64,000 nucleotides of DNA from Chrysemys picta bellii (lineage: Eukaryota; Chordata; Testudines; Emydidae): assembly GCF_011386835.1 (NCBI RefSeq), contig NC_088798.1:7688001-7752000 (forward strand). Reading direction: 5' to 3'. The notes under the pieces are model-generated. The model did no database searches and was not told where the DNA came from. It worked only from the letters and a program-made list of their open reading frames with translations. Shown piece after piece: positions 12,632 to 21,879 of the stretch; position 1 is the first letter of the stretch, and each line of letters opens with the position of its first letter. The translations under genes and the position numbers were made by a program.

Positions 12632-12769
12632 CTTTTCAAATACTAGTTTCTCTTCTAAGAAGAGTGGAAATGCTGCAGGGACACATTGAGTCCTTTTGTA
12701 CTGTCCAAATACACAGGCGCTGAGATAGAGCTCACTTTTGTCTTTCAGCAATACTCCAGGGCAAGTTAT
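12632..12769 (-). CDS. SPATA6L: SPATA6L coding exon 2
   Basis: Forty-six codons in phase 0 at both ends, beginning ITCPGVLLKDKSELYLS and ending LEEKLVFEK. A pyrimidine-rich tract with AG precedes it and GTATGAG follows it. It carries the core of the SPATA6 N-terminal domain: the Cys-Pro-Gly turn, the LYLS strand and the FGQYKRTQCVPAAFP segment. The preceding intron is about 7.8 kb and contains the nested transposon block at 16.6-20.1 kb. Confidence 0.92.
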
Positions 12770-13983
12770 CTGGAAGAACAACATATTTATTATACAAACT
12801 TGAGCTTCAGCATTAGAATTAATGGTTATATTTGGGAGAAAAAATAGAATGGGCGAAGAGGAAAATAGTTGTTTGCTTGGGAACCATATGGTAACATATT
12901 TCGGTGGCACACCCTCCTTTTCTAAAGTAATTCTAGCCGTCCTTACTTATAGTAAGGCAAATACTTATCGTTTTAAAATATTTAGGACTAAGTTCTCCCC
13001 TAGCGTAAGAAGTCACAGCTCCATTAACTTCAGCCGGAGCTGAACCTGACTCCTCAATCTTAAGGTCACACTTTATAATAGCTGCTGGTGTTCACGATCC
13101 ACATCATTTAATCATTAAGGGTTATACTGAACAAACAATGACACATGAGATATCCAAAACACGTCCCAAGAGCCAAAAGCAGTCCAAGTCCTAAAATGTA
13201 GCCTCCCAGCAGTGAGGACTCAGCTGATGAACCGGTAGTTTTTATTGCTTGTGAACTAATTCAATCTGCCTAAGAAAGGTACATTTGTTTCAGGGTTGGA
13301 TTTTTTTAAGTTTATGGAAGTGTATGTGGGAATTAAGTGTAGCTCTTGGGCTCCTGGGAAGTTGCCAATGCAATTCCTGATGTTGCAAAGTTTGGGTACC
13401 GCAGGAGTACCAAAGGGAGACTGGACTTTTTTTACTAGAGAGATACTCCTGGACATTGCTGGTGGGTGGCCACTGCATTGTCTTTCACATCTATTTCTAA
13501 CTCATGGGTTTAGTCCTCTGGCTAGTGAGCATCTCATACCTTTTTCCAAGCTGTGATGTACATCACACAATTCTCAGCTGTTCTCTCACATTAAGAACAC
13601 ACACAAATCTCTTCCCCACAGCTATATGTTATTTTCTCCAATTCTGATGATTCTGCTGTGTGATCCAGCTAGAGAATTCCCAGTCACCTTTCACTTCAGT
13701 TTATGCTGCTCTCATATTATCACAGTATTATAAATGTGAGGTTGCCTCTTGCAACACAAGGTTGCAGGAGAAGCAGTGCTCAGATTTTCAATTGCCAGCT
13801 AGAGGAGAAAGGGAGCAGAGTGACAGGAATGAAGTGAGGTATGTTTGCTACAGTTCTCCTTCTCTCAGATGAACATTTTGCATGAGGAATGCCTACTGGA
13901 CCTAAAGAAAGATTCTTCATATATCACAGAAAAATAATCCTTGAATGAAAGAAGTTATGGAGGCTAAATCCAATGGATTTGTG
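12770..13983. other. SPATA6L intron 1, unassigned part
   Basis: No exon or repeat recognised. The overlapping frames at 13256-13556 on both strands lack splice sites or family resemblance. Confidence 0.4.
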
Positions 13984-14131
13984 CAGTGCTTAATTTGTAA
14001 TGAAAGAGGTGCCGGGGCTCAAGCAATTTTTTTTAACATTCATAACTGACGCAGCAAACCCAGATGTGCTGGGGCTATGAACGGCCAACCCTAAAGGTGC
14101 CAGAGCTCAACCCAGCACAAATTAAGCATTG
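13984..14131. mobile_element. Short hAT-type MITE (148 bp)
   Basis: Ends CAGTGCTTAATTTGT and ACAAATTAAGCATTG are inverted repeats. The 8-bp duplication GATTTGTG lies at 13976-13983 and 14132-14139. An 8-bp duplication with CAG-type ends is the hAT signature. No coding capacity. Confidence 0.8.
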
Positions 14132-14139
14132 GATTTGTG

Positions 14140-16634
14140 GAATTTAATGGGGACCTATGGTCTAAACAAGAAAGTCTGTTAAAACATATATTAGCTAAGC
14201 AAAAGGTTTCCCCCTCCAAGAGCTATTCCTCTGATGAAAGGCACCAGGTTAATAGTCCTAAGGATTGAAGCAGACCTGCCAAGTATTACAGCTCTTGCAT
14301 GAAACTCATGCATACGTAAGTATGAATGCAAGAGAGACTTCCCCATGCAACCCCCTGTAGCCTAGGGGAAGATTCCCTGAACTACAAGCTAAGAAACAAT
14401 GAGTTTGTCTCAGCTCTTCAACTGAATGTTCTTAATATTTCTGTGCACGTCACAACCCTTATAACCAAGGCCTCATATCTTTACCTTAGAGGAGGCAGCT
14501 AGCATTCCCCCATTTTACAGATAAGAAAAAAAGAAAGCTTGAAGGAGGTCACTGAAGGCAGAGCTGAGAACAGAATCCAAGTCTCCAATCCGACAGACCC
14601 AAGTTTCATTCAGTTTCCCATTTTGCCTTGCCAGAAAAATGAAGTTCTTCCCAGATCACCGTTTGGGTATGCTGGAAGCTTGCACTTCTGCTGCCCTGTA
14701 GACAAACTAAGGGCTTCATTTAGCAGAGCTGCAAAAGCACTAAATCTACAATTTTTAAAGCCAATTTATGGGAATATACCAATGAATTACAAATATACAT
14801 TTTAACTCACTAAATAATTTCCATAATGTGTCACATGGAGCTGCACAGACCTTGGCAACTACGCTGAAGCCCCTATTTGATTGCATCGCTTAAGGACAAT
14901 GGACAGTTTTACTCTATGCTTTGTGACATGCTATGTACAAATATGTTAATATTATCCCCAAGACAAGTACAGTTAGGGGAGCGGCAGTGCTACCCCCAAA
15001 CTGATCTCAGAACAGATCTGGAGGGACCACCAGTAAAGATACAGTAACAAACTAGATCAGCATCCATGCTCATTCAATTTGTGTCTTCTGTGCCAAGCTT
15101 ACCAAAAAATGTGTGGTCACAGTGGTCTTGTGATGTAATAGGCATCCAATAAGAAATGGAATGAGACCCACCAAACTCATTTCATATAAGGGGACAGCAT
15201 ATTATAATGAACCATGATCTCCTTTCAAGGGGAGTCCTGCTCTTTGAGTTTACATGCAGTTTTAGGACTGTGGTGGGTGTGTGTATTTAACTAACTCCAG
15301 ACTCAGGGCTTCAAAAATCCACTTGCCTACTCTCTACTAACAAATAAGATGCTCTCAGTGTCAAGGACAAACAGTGCCCATCAACTCCTACAGAGTTTTC
15401 ACTTACAATGAGGTGTTAGCCAATACGGTTGCAAAGGTAACCTTCCAAATGTGAATGGAATGTAAACAGGTGCAAGACTAACTTCCTTAGCCTGCAGACA
15501 CACGGCTCTAGTAACTCAGTATGTTGCTGCAGGTAAGAACTCTCTAGTTGGCAGTGAAATGAAGAATCGGGTGAAGTTCACTCTGCGGCTACTTGGGAAA
15601 GGTACGGGCAGCATCAAATGCAGACACTGGAGCTATTCTCTAGAAAGGCGCATTCAGAACCGAGGCTGGTGGACATAACTAAAAAGCCTCCTTTGATTGC
15701 AATCTGGAACCTTGAGGGTGGGAAGAGTAGCAAATATCCCTAACTGCAGCAGCCAGAGGCGAGGAAGTAGGGGCTACCCTTCCCCACACCCCATTACAGC
15801 ACCCTGAACCTGGGGTTCAAGGAAGAACCAAGAGAAAATACTAGTTCTTCTTTCCAGCAGCCAAGAAGGGCTTTTTTGGGGGGGAAGGTCATCTTTAAAT
15901 CAGACAGCCATAGATACAGGCTGATATGAAACCTACCAAGCTGCCATCCCTGAACAACTGTAGGAAAGCTAGTACCCTCCCCATCCTTCATCTCATAATA
16001 AGTGCATGGCCATGTGGCTGTTTTAGAGCAAACATGCAATTACCAGCAGTAAGAACAAATCAGAAAGCAAAAACACCAGCTCCATTTCCATCATAGGCTC
16101 TCACTGACAATGTGAGGACAGTGCATTTTCATATTTTAGATGGCATCCACGATTTTCCTTTGTGCAAAGTGCATTCAGGAACCAGTGGGCTAATATTACC
16201 TTGCAGAGTCACCCATAATCCCAACCTCACTTTGCCAGCTGGCACACAAGGTGTCTCCAAAGGTCTACAAATTATGGTTGGGGATCATGGGAAGAGACAG
16301 TTATGTTGAGGTCACATGACTCCTCCATAACATCTCAATTCACAGTAGTCACCTGGAGAAATATATGGATTTTAATTCCAATTGTATTTAGTCCTGGCAT
16401 GTCCTGCACTGCACACAATTGAATCAGATGACACTACTTCCAGCTGATGAAAGTGAAAACATCACCATTTACACTGCTACTGACACTTGTCTCCAGGCAA
16501 GTCTAGGGTAAAATATAGCAGGCTCCACTCCTCCTTTTACCTAAAACAACGTTTTAGTCCAAAGGAGAAACTGCAGGGCAGGAGCTTCTACCAGAAAAAA
16601 TTGATCACTTCCCTTGCATGATTGCCATGAGTAA
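14140..16634. other. SPATA6L intron 1, unassigned part
   Basis: About 2.5 kb of mixed sequence with no recognisable exon, RNA gene or clear repeat boundary. Confidence 0.4.
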
Positions 16635-16712
16635 GGCACTACCTAATTCACGATCCATTTTGGTCAATTTCACAGTCATAGGATTTTAAAAATAATAAAT
16701 TTCATGATTTCA

Positions 16713-16890
16713 TAGAATCTCAGGGTTGGAAGGGACCTCAGGAGGTCATCTAGTCCAACCCCCTGCTTAAAGCAGGACCAATCCCCAGACAGATTTTTGC
16801 CCCAGATCCCTAAATGGCCTCCTCAAGGATTGAACTCACAACCCTAGATTTAGCAGGCCAATGCTCAAACCACTGAGCTATCCCTCCCCC
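16713..16890 (-). mobile_element. tRNA-derived SINE with CR1-like 3' tail
   Basis: On the minus strand: head with GGATAGCTCAGTGGTTTGAG (A box) and GGTTGTGAGTTCAATCC (B box), middle region, then a tail of GGTCCTGCTTTAAGCAGGGG, GGACTAGATGACCTCCTGAG and ATTCTATG that is nearly identical to the CR1 3' end at 49340-49420. It is inserted in the left part of the outer inverted-repeat element. Confidence 0.85.
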
Positions 16891-18134
16891 CAGTTATTTA
16901 AAACTGAAATGTCATGGTGTTGTAATTGTAGGGCTCCTGACTCAAAAAAGAGGGGAGGTTTGCAAAGTTATTTTAGGGGGGAGGTTGCCGTTCTGTTACC
17001 TTCACTTCTGTGCTGTTGCTGGTGGCGGCGCTGCCTTAGAGCTGAGCAGCTGGAGAGCGGCAGCTCCTGGCCAGCCCAACTCTGAGGGCCGAGCCACCAG
17101 CAACAGCGCAGAAGTAAGGGCGGCATGGTATGGCATTGCCATTCTTACTTTTGCACTGTTGCTGGCAGGGCACTGCCTTCAGAGCTGGGCGCCTGACCAA
17201 CAGCCGCCAATCTCTAGCCACCCAGCTTGGAAGTCAGCACAGAAGTAAGGGTGGCAATACCATGACCTCCCTGCAACTCCCTTTTGGGTCAGGACCCCCA
17301 ATTTGAGAAACGCTGGTCTCCCCCCCGAAATCTGTATCCTGGTAGTCCATCGATCCAATGATGACAAATCTGTGCAGATCATCTATTGTTGGTCTCATGG
17401 TGTGCCCTCTGATGACTGTACAAGCCAATTCTAGAGGTGCACATTTTGCTGCAGATGGTGCATGGGAAGTTCGCGGGTCAGTGGATTGTGCGCTGCTGAT
17501 GCTCTATGACGTCGTTCGCATGCCTCTTGTAGACACCGGCAGCGGTCTTCCTCAAAAGCGATGCAGGTATTTCTGACTGTTGCACGCCACTGTGTTCTGT
17601 CGCTGGCGGCGTCCTCAAGATTCCTAGGTTTGATACTGCTGTACTGCAGATTGGCTTTGATGGTGTCCTTGTAACGTTTCCGTGGACGACCTATATGCTG
17701 GATGCCCTGGGAGAGCTCATCATACAGAAGCTGACGGGGGATTCTGTTGGCATCCATGAGGCTAACATGACCGGTCCAACGTAGCTGTGACTTCATGATC
17801 ATCATTTCGATGCTTGGTTTCAGAGTAGCAGCCGTGTTAGTCTGTATTCGCAAAAAGAACAGGAGTACTTGTGGCACCTTAGAGACTAACAAATTTATTA
17901 GAGCATAAGCTTTCGAGGGCTACTGCCCACTTCTTCGGATGCATATAGAGTGGAACGTATATTGAGGAGATATATATACACACATACAGAGAGCATGAAC
18001 AGGTGGGAGTTGTCTTACCAACTCTGAGAGGCCAATTAAGTAAGAGAAAAAAAATTTTTTGAAGTGATAATCAAGCTAGCTCAGTACAGACAGTTTGATA
18101 AGAAGTGTGAGAATACTTACAAGGGGAGATAGAT

Positions 18135-18446
18135 TCAATGTTTGTAATGGCTCAGCCATTCCCAGTCCTTATTCAATCCTGAGTTGATTGTATCTAGTCT
18201 GCATATCAATTCCAGCTCAGCAGTCTCTCCTTGGAGTCTGTTTTTGAAGTTTTTCTGTTGTAAGATAGCCACCCGCAGGTCTGTCATTGAATGGCCAGAC
18301 AGGTTAAAGTGTTGTCCCACTGGTTTTTGAGTATTATGATTCCTGATGTCAGATTTGTGTCCATTAATTCTTTTGCGGAGAGAGTGTCCGGTTTGGCCAA
18401 TGTACATGGCAGAGGGGCATTGCTGGCACATGATGGCATATATCAC
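18135..18446 (-). pseudogene. Penelope-like GIY-YIG endonuclease fragment
   Basis: 103 codons with the IYAI...MYIGQTG core (GIY-YIG signature as found in PLEs), the HSLRKRINGHK helix, and the C-terminal LNKDWEWLSHY that is also seen in the copies at 6.0 and 36.4 kb. The frame is open upstream to about 18560, where Cys pairs (ARCQLC) suggest the zinc-finger linker known between RT and endonuclease in PLEs. The domain itself looks intact although the whole element is truncated. Confidence 0.88.
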
Positions 18447-18969
18447 ATTGGTAGATGTGCAGGTGAACGAGCCACTGATGGTATGGATGATGTGATTAGG
18501 TCCTATGATGATGTCACTTGAATAGATATGTGGACAGAGTTGGCATCGGGCTTTGTTACAAGGATAGGTTCCTGGGTCAGTGTTTTTGTTCAGTGATGTG
18601 TGGTTGCTGGTGAGTATTTGCCTTAGGTTGGGGGGCTTCTGTAAGCGAGGACAGGTCTGTCTCCCAAGATCTGTGAGAGTAAAGGATCATCTTTCAGGAT
18701 AGGTTGTAGATCTCTGATGATGCGCTGGAGAGGTTTTAGTTGGGGGCTGAAGGTGACAGCTAATGGTGTTCTGTTATTTTCTTTGTTGGGCCTGTCTTCT
18801 GGAGGTGACTTCTGGGTACTCATCTGGCTCTGTCAATCTGTTTTTTCACTTCAGCAGGTGGGTATTGTAGTTTTAAGAATGCTTGATAGAGATCTTGTAG
18901 GTGCTTGTCTCTATCTGAAGGATTGGAGCAAATGCGGTTATATCTTAGAGCTTGGCTGTAGACAATGGA

Positions 18970-19494
18970 TCATGTGGTGTGTCCTGGATGGAAGTTGGAG
19001 GCATGTAGGTAAGTGTAGCGGTCAGTAGGTTTCCGGTATAGGGTGGTATTTATGTGACCATCGCTTATTAGCATAGTAGTGTCCAGGAAATGGACCGCTT
19101 GTGTGGATTGATCTAGGCTGAGGTTGATGGTGGGATGGAAATTATTGAAATCATGGCGGAATTCCTCAAGGGCTTCTTTTCCATGGGTCCAGATGATGAA
19201 GATGTCATCAATGTAGCGCAAGTAGAGTAGGGGCGTTAGGGGACGAGAGCTAAGGAAGCGTTGTTCTAAGTCAGCCATAAAAATGTTGGCATACTGTGGG
19301 GCCATACGGGTACCCATAGCAGTGCCGCTGACTTGAAGGTATATATTGTCCCCAAATGTGAAATAGTTGTGGGTGAGGACAAAGTCACAAAGTTCAGCCA
19401 CCAGGTTAGCTGTGACATTATCGGGGATACTGTTCCTGATAGCTTGTAGTCCATCTGTGTGTGGAATATTGGTGTAGAGGGCTTCTACATCCAT
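18970..19494 (-). pseudogene. Penelope-like reverse transcriptase fragment
   Basis: An open frame of 174 codons starting MDVEALYTNIPHTDGLQAI, covering RT fingers/palm motifs (GTAMGTRMAPQYANIF, then LRYIDDIF) and the following HFLDTT and LYRKPTDRYTYLH segments typical of PLE RTs. The true frame extends upstream to the insertion edge through at least one stop, and downstream it is broken before the endonuclease. It cannot encode a complete enzyme. Confidence 0.88.
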
Positions 19495-20612
19495 AGTGTC
19501 CAGGATGGTGTTTTCTGGAAGATCACCAATGGATTATAGTTTCCTCAGGAAGTCAGTGGTGTCTCGAAGACAGCTGGGAGTGCTGGTAGTGTAGGGTCTG
19601 AGGAGAGAGTCCACATAACCAGACAAGCCTGATGTTAGGGTGCCAATGCCTGAGATGATGGGGCGTCCAGGATTTCCAGGTTTTCGATGCTTGTCATCTG
19701 GGCTCTCTCAAGGACCTCGAGATTGGGCACTTTGTCTTGCCAGTGGATATTCATGATGTTGCGGAGGCAGCGCATGTGAAATGCTTCGAGCTGCCTGATG
19801 TGACGCCTATACAGTTTCCATGTTTCGCACCCGTACAAAAGAGATAGAAGAACAACAGCTCTGTACACAAGCAGTTTTGTTGACATCCGGATGTTGTGGT
19901 GATTTAAAACTTTGACACGCAGACATTCAAGTGCCTGGCTTGCTTTGGATATTCGTGTGTTGATCTCATTATCCAGTGATCCATCACTGGATATGACACT
20001 ACCCAGGTATTTAAAGTATATCTTTAAATATATCTGAAATCTGTATAAGAGTGGGTAAAAGCACACAACAGACCGGATTTCACAGGAGGAGACCAGATTT
20101 CACAGCCATGAATTTGGTAGGGCCCCAGCCATCAGAAATACCAGCAGCCTAAACTAATTCAATCCCCCCCCCAGGTCTCCAGTGGCCCCCCCAGTCTGCG
20201 CGGGTTCACTCCCTAGGAAGACTCGGACCCTCGGGCCCTGCGCTCAACCCGCCAGGGGGCCGGGCAAGGCGAGGGCGGCCAGGGGAGGAGGCTGAAACTA
20301 ACGGCGCCGCAGCCCATCACCGCGCGGCAGGGCGGGGCCGAAGAGGGACGCGGGGCCTTTTAACCCACCGGCCTGCTCGGATGGCGGCCCAGGTGCTGCC
20401 CCCGGGGGCCGGCTCGAACCACAGCCCCGGTCACCGAGTAGCTCGGCGGCAGAGCCGAGGGCAATGAGAGCCGGACTCCAGCTCCTGGGGCGTGCGGCCG
20501 CGGCCTTCCCGTGCCTCAGTTTCCCCGCTGGGCAGCGGCGGCACATCCCCGGTCGCAGCGCGGGGTCCCGCTGGGGGCAGGCGCCCGGCCAGGCCTCGCC
20601 CCGCCCACTCAC

Positions 20613-20660
20613 CGAGCAGAGCTCCAGCTCCAGGGCGCAGACCAGCGCCTTCCGCGGCAT
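20613..20660 (-). CDS. SPATA6L: SPATA6L coding exon 1
   Basis: Sixteen codons, MPRKALVCALELELCS, ending in phase 0 at a strong donor (GTGAGT). I chose the ATG at 20660 because SPATA6-family proteins begin with MP plus a short basic/hydrophobic strand that leads into the CPGV motif of exon 2. An upstream in-frame ATG at 20819 would add 53 residues of low-complexity, Ala/Pro/Gly-rich sequence. That extension lies inside the CpG-island promoter and overlaps the X-box, so it is unlikely to be the main start. Confidence 0.85.
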
Positions 20661-20781
20661 TGGGGGGCCGGGCCGGGCGGGGGGGCTGCCCGGGGCCCTG
20701 GCCGGAGGGGAAAGGGCGGCTCCGGGCCCGCACAGGATGCGCCGCGCCGCTAGCTCGGCCCCGCCCGCAAGGAACGACGCC

Positions 20782-20795
20782 GTTGTCGTGGCAAC
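20782..20795. promoter_or_regulatory. RFX X-box-like motif
   Basis: GTTGTCGTGGCAAC is an imperfect palindrome: one perfect RFX half-site (GGCAAC) and one with a single change (GTTGTC), separated by two bases. RFX2/RFX3 sites of this form lie in promoters of ciliary and spermiogenic genes. It sits 122 bp upstream of the SPATA6L ATG. Confidence 0.65.
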
Positions 20796-20809
20796 CGGAA
20801 CGTTTCCGG
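20795..20809. promoter_or_regulatory. Paired ETS-like motifs
   Basis: CCGGAA and TTCCGG lie back to back in a near-palindromic 15 bp block that abuts the X-box. Such pairs are common in CpG-island promoters (GABPA/ELK type). Confidence 0.5.
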
Positions 20810-20896
20810 ACGCTACCATGTGACCCGGGGCGGGGCTAATGGAATGACGTTAGCGCCATGGGCAGGGTCAGACCGAGCAAAGCCCTCGGCGGCTAT

Positions 20897-20906
20897 GCGC
20901 ATGCGC
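20897..20906. promoter_or_regulatory. NRF1 palindromic site
   Basis: GCGCATGCGC is the perfect NRF1 consensus palindrome. It is about 240 bp upstream of the SPATA6L ATG, within the CpG island. Confidence 0.6.
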
Positions 20907-20984
20907 GATAGGCGGAGCCCAGTGGCACTAGCGCTCGGGGGGCGGAGCTCTGTGGTGGTGTCTACGCTGTGCTCACAGCGTCTC

Positions 20985-21770
20985 TCCAACCCCTCCCGCA
21001 CCGTGCCCCCAGCTGCAGGCGCCACTGGTGGGACCCCTCCATGCACCCTCGCATCGCTCCGCAGCTGTGAGCCCCTCCCACACTGCCCCTCCTCTGCACT
21101 CCCGGATCCTGCACAGCCCCTCACCCCCCTGCACCTCACTGCTGCAATCCCCATCCAGCACCCACACAGCGCCCCAACACCCTGCACTTCCCGCCCCTCC
21201 CAACCCTGCACCCCACCACTGTGATTCCCCACCCTGCAGCACCCCACTGCCCACACACCACCACTCTCCTCCAGTCCACACACAACTCCTCACCCCCCCT
21301 GCACCTTACTGCTGCTATCCACAACCTGCGCCCCAACCTCACTTCCCACAAACCGCCTTTCCCAACCCTGCACCCCACTGCTGTGATCCCTGCCCTGCAG
21401 CACCCCACTGCCCACAAACCGCCCCTCCCAACCCTGCACCCCACTGCTGTGATCCCCACCCTACAGCACCCCACTGCCCACACACCACCACTCTCCTCCA
21501 GTCCACACACAACCCCTCACCCCCCCTGCACCTTACTGCTGCTATCCGCAACCTGCACCCACACAGCACCCCAACCTGCTTGCACCTCCCTGCCCACCAA
21601 CTGTCCCTCCAAACCCTGCAGCACCCCACTGCCCACACACCACCCCTCTCCCCACTGTTCACATACGGCCCTGCATCTCACTGCTGCAATTCCCATCCTG
21701 CACCCATACACCGCCCCAACCCTGTCTCAGCCTGTAAAGTCCCCACTCCCGCACCCTACGGGGATCTGAG
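20985..21770. repeat. C-rich hierarchical minisatellite
   Basis: Degenerate tandem array rich in CCCCA/CCCTGCACCCCACTGC-like words. A basic period of about 66 bp is visible (for example 21361 against 21427), and a higher-order period of about 227 bp (21257 against 21484). It opens long Pro/His/Thr-rich frames on both strands, which are composition artefacts. The minus strand is G-rich with many short G-runs. It starts right at the upstream edge of the SPATA6L promoter island. Confidence 0.85.
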
Positions 21771-21879
21771 TCCTACTGCAGAAGCAATTTTCCTCCCCAT
21801 CCTGTTTAACTGGAGGGATGAGAGCCCTTTGGATCTTTCAGTCATGATCTGGTCCAATGACTGCTCTGCACTATAGACC

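Larger units (their letters stand above)
17817..19681 (-). mobile_element. Penelope-like retroelement, 5'-truncated, with RT, zinc finger and GIY-YIG parts
   Basis: Inserted in the LINE with a 12-bp duplication TTTCGATGCTTG at 17805-17816 and 19682-19693. In element order on the minus strand: start inside the RT (PGRPIISG near 19670), then MDVEALYTNIPH, GTRMAPQYAN and the catalytic YIDD motif (19204-19215); a Cys-rich linker (NKARCQLC, MCQQC); a GIY-YIG endonuclease start (CPSAMYIGQTGHSLRKRI) that stays open to 18135; and a terminal repeat at 17818-17940. At least one frame break separates the RT and linker parts. The hammerhead-like core is damaged (CCGAAGA instead of CTGANGA). Confidence 0.9.
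17338..20035 (-). mobile_element. Non-LTR retrotransposon 3' part, split by a PLE insertion
   Basis: Minus-strand LINE remnant. 19694-20035 encodes the end of the reverse transcriptase region (YLGSVISSDG, LLYGCETW, RRHIRQLEAFHMRCLR). 17338-17804 encodes the continuation (LRWTGHV, GRPRKRYKD, DRTQWRA) and, in a shifted frame, a C-terminal C2H2 finger (CTIC...HQRAH). It is flanked by an 11-bp target duplication GAAATCTGTAT at 17327-17337 and 20036-20046. The 5' part is truncated and the frame is disrupted. Clade not assigned. Confidence 0.8.
16635..20124. mobile_element. Outer inverted-terminal DNA element hosting nested insertions
   Basis: The left end (GGCACTACCTAATTCACG) and the reverse complement of the right end (GGCCCTACCAAATTCATG) are similar inverted termini. 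With the inserts removed the element is roughly 600 bp. Its native part includes 16900-17337, built of two hairpin units with CTTCTGTGCTGTTGCTGG-like arms (for example 17001-17022 against 17094-17117). It is interrupted by a SINE at 16713-16890 and a LINE at 17338-20035, which in turn holds a Penelope-like element. Confidence 0.7.
890..20660 (-). other. SPATA6L: SPATA6L gene, 5' part (six coding exons, 3' part off window)
   Basis: Spermatogenesis-associated 6-like. Its paralogue SPATA6 acts in the sperm neck (connecting piece), joining head to tail; the role of SPATA6L itself is less clear. Six exons on the minus strand join with consistent phases (48, 138, 49, 42, 125 and 81 nt; 483 nt, 161 codons, no stop). 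Each intron begins with GT and ends with AG. Family motifs seen in order: CPGVLLKDK, FGQYKRTQCVP, VDPGELVELLE, ELIQLVPP, YEENTRDFLFP, GIAPKLRFSTSS. The segment YEENTRDFLFPDPKLT followed by REVLMK matches SPATA6L, as I remember it, better than SPATA6. The reading frame is still open at the last exon, so further exons lie beyond position 1. Introns are rich in transposons. The paralogue call (SPATA6L rather than SPATA6) is slightly less certain than the family call. Confidence 0.9.
20170..20960. promoter_or_regulatory. CpG island, SPATA6L promoter and first exon
   Basis: A dense CpG, GC-rich block surrounds SPATA6L exon 1, in contrast to AT-rich flanks. GC boxes (GGGCGGGGC-like) occur near 20330 and 20827. 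The motifs X-box, ETS, CRE-like TGACG (20845) and NRF1 (20897) cluster 120-250 bp upstream of the ATG. No TATA box is seen, which fits a dispersed CpG-island start. The island could also fire in the plus direction, but no plus-strand coding exon follows. Confidence 0.85.

Noticed and set aside
20464..20839. Overlapping plus-strand frames in the CpG island
   Set aside because: Arise from GC richness opposite SPATA6L exon 1; no splice donor or downstream exon.
21028..21876. 282-codon Pro/His/Thr-rich plus-strand frame
   Set aside because: It follows the 66/227-bp minisatellite; several other frames and the minus strand are equally open. Low-complexity artefact.
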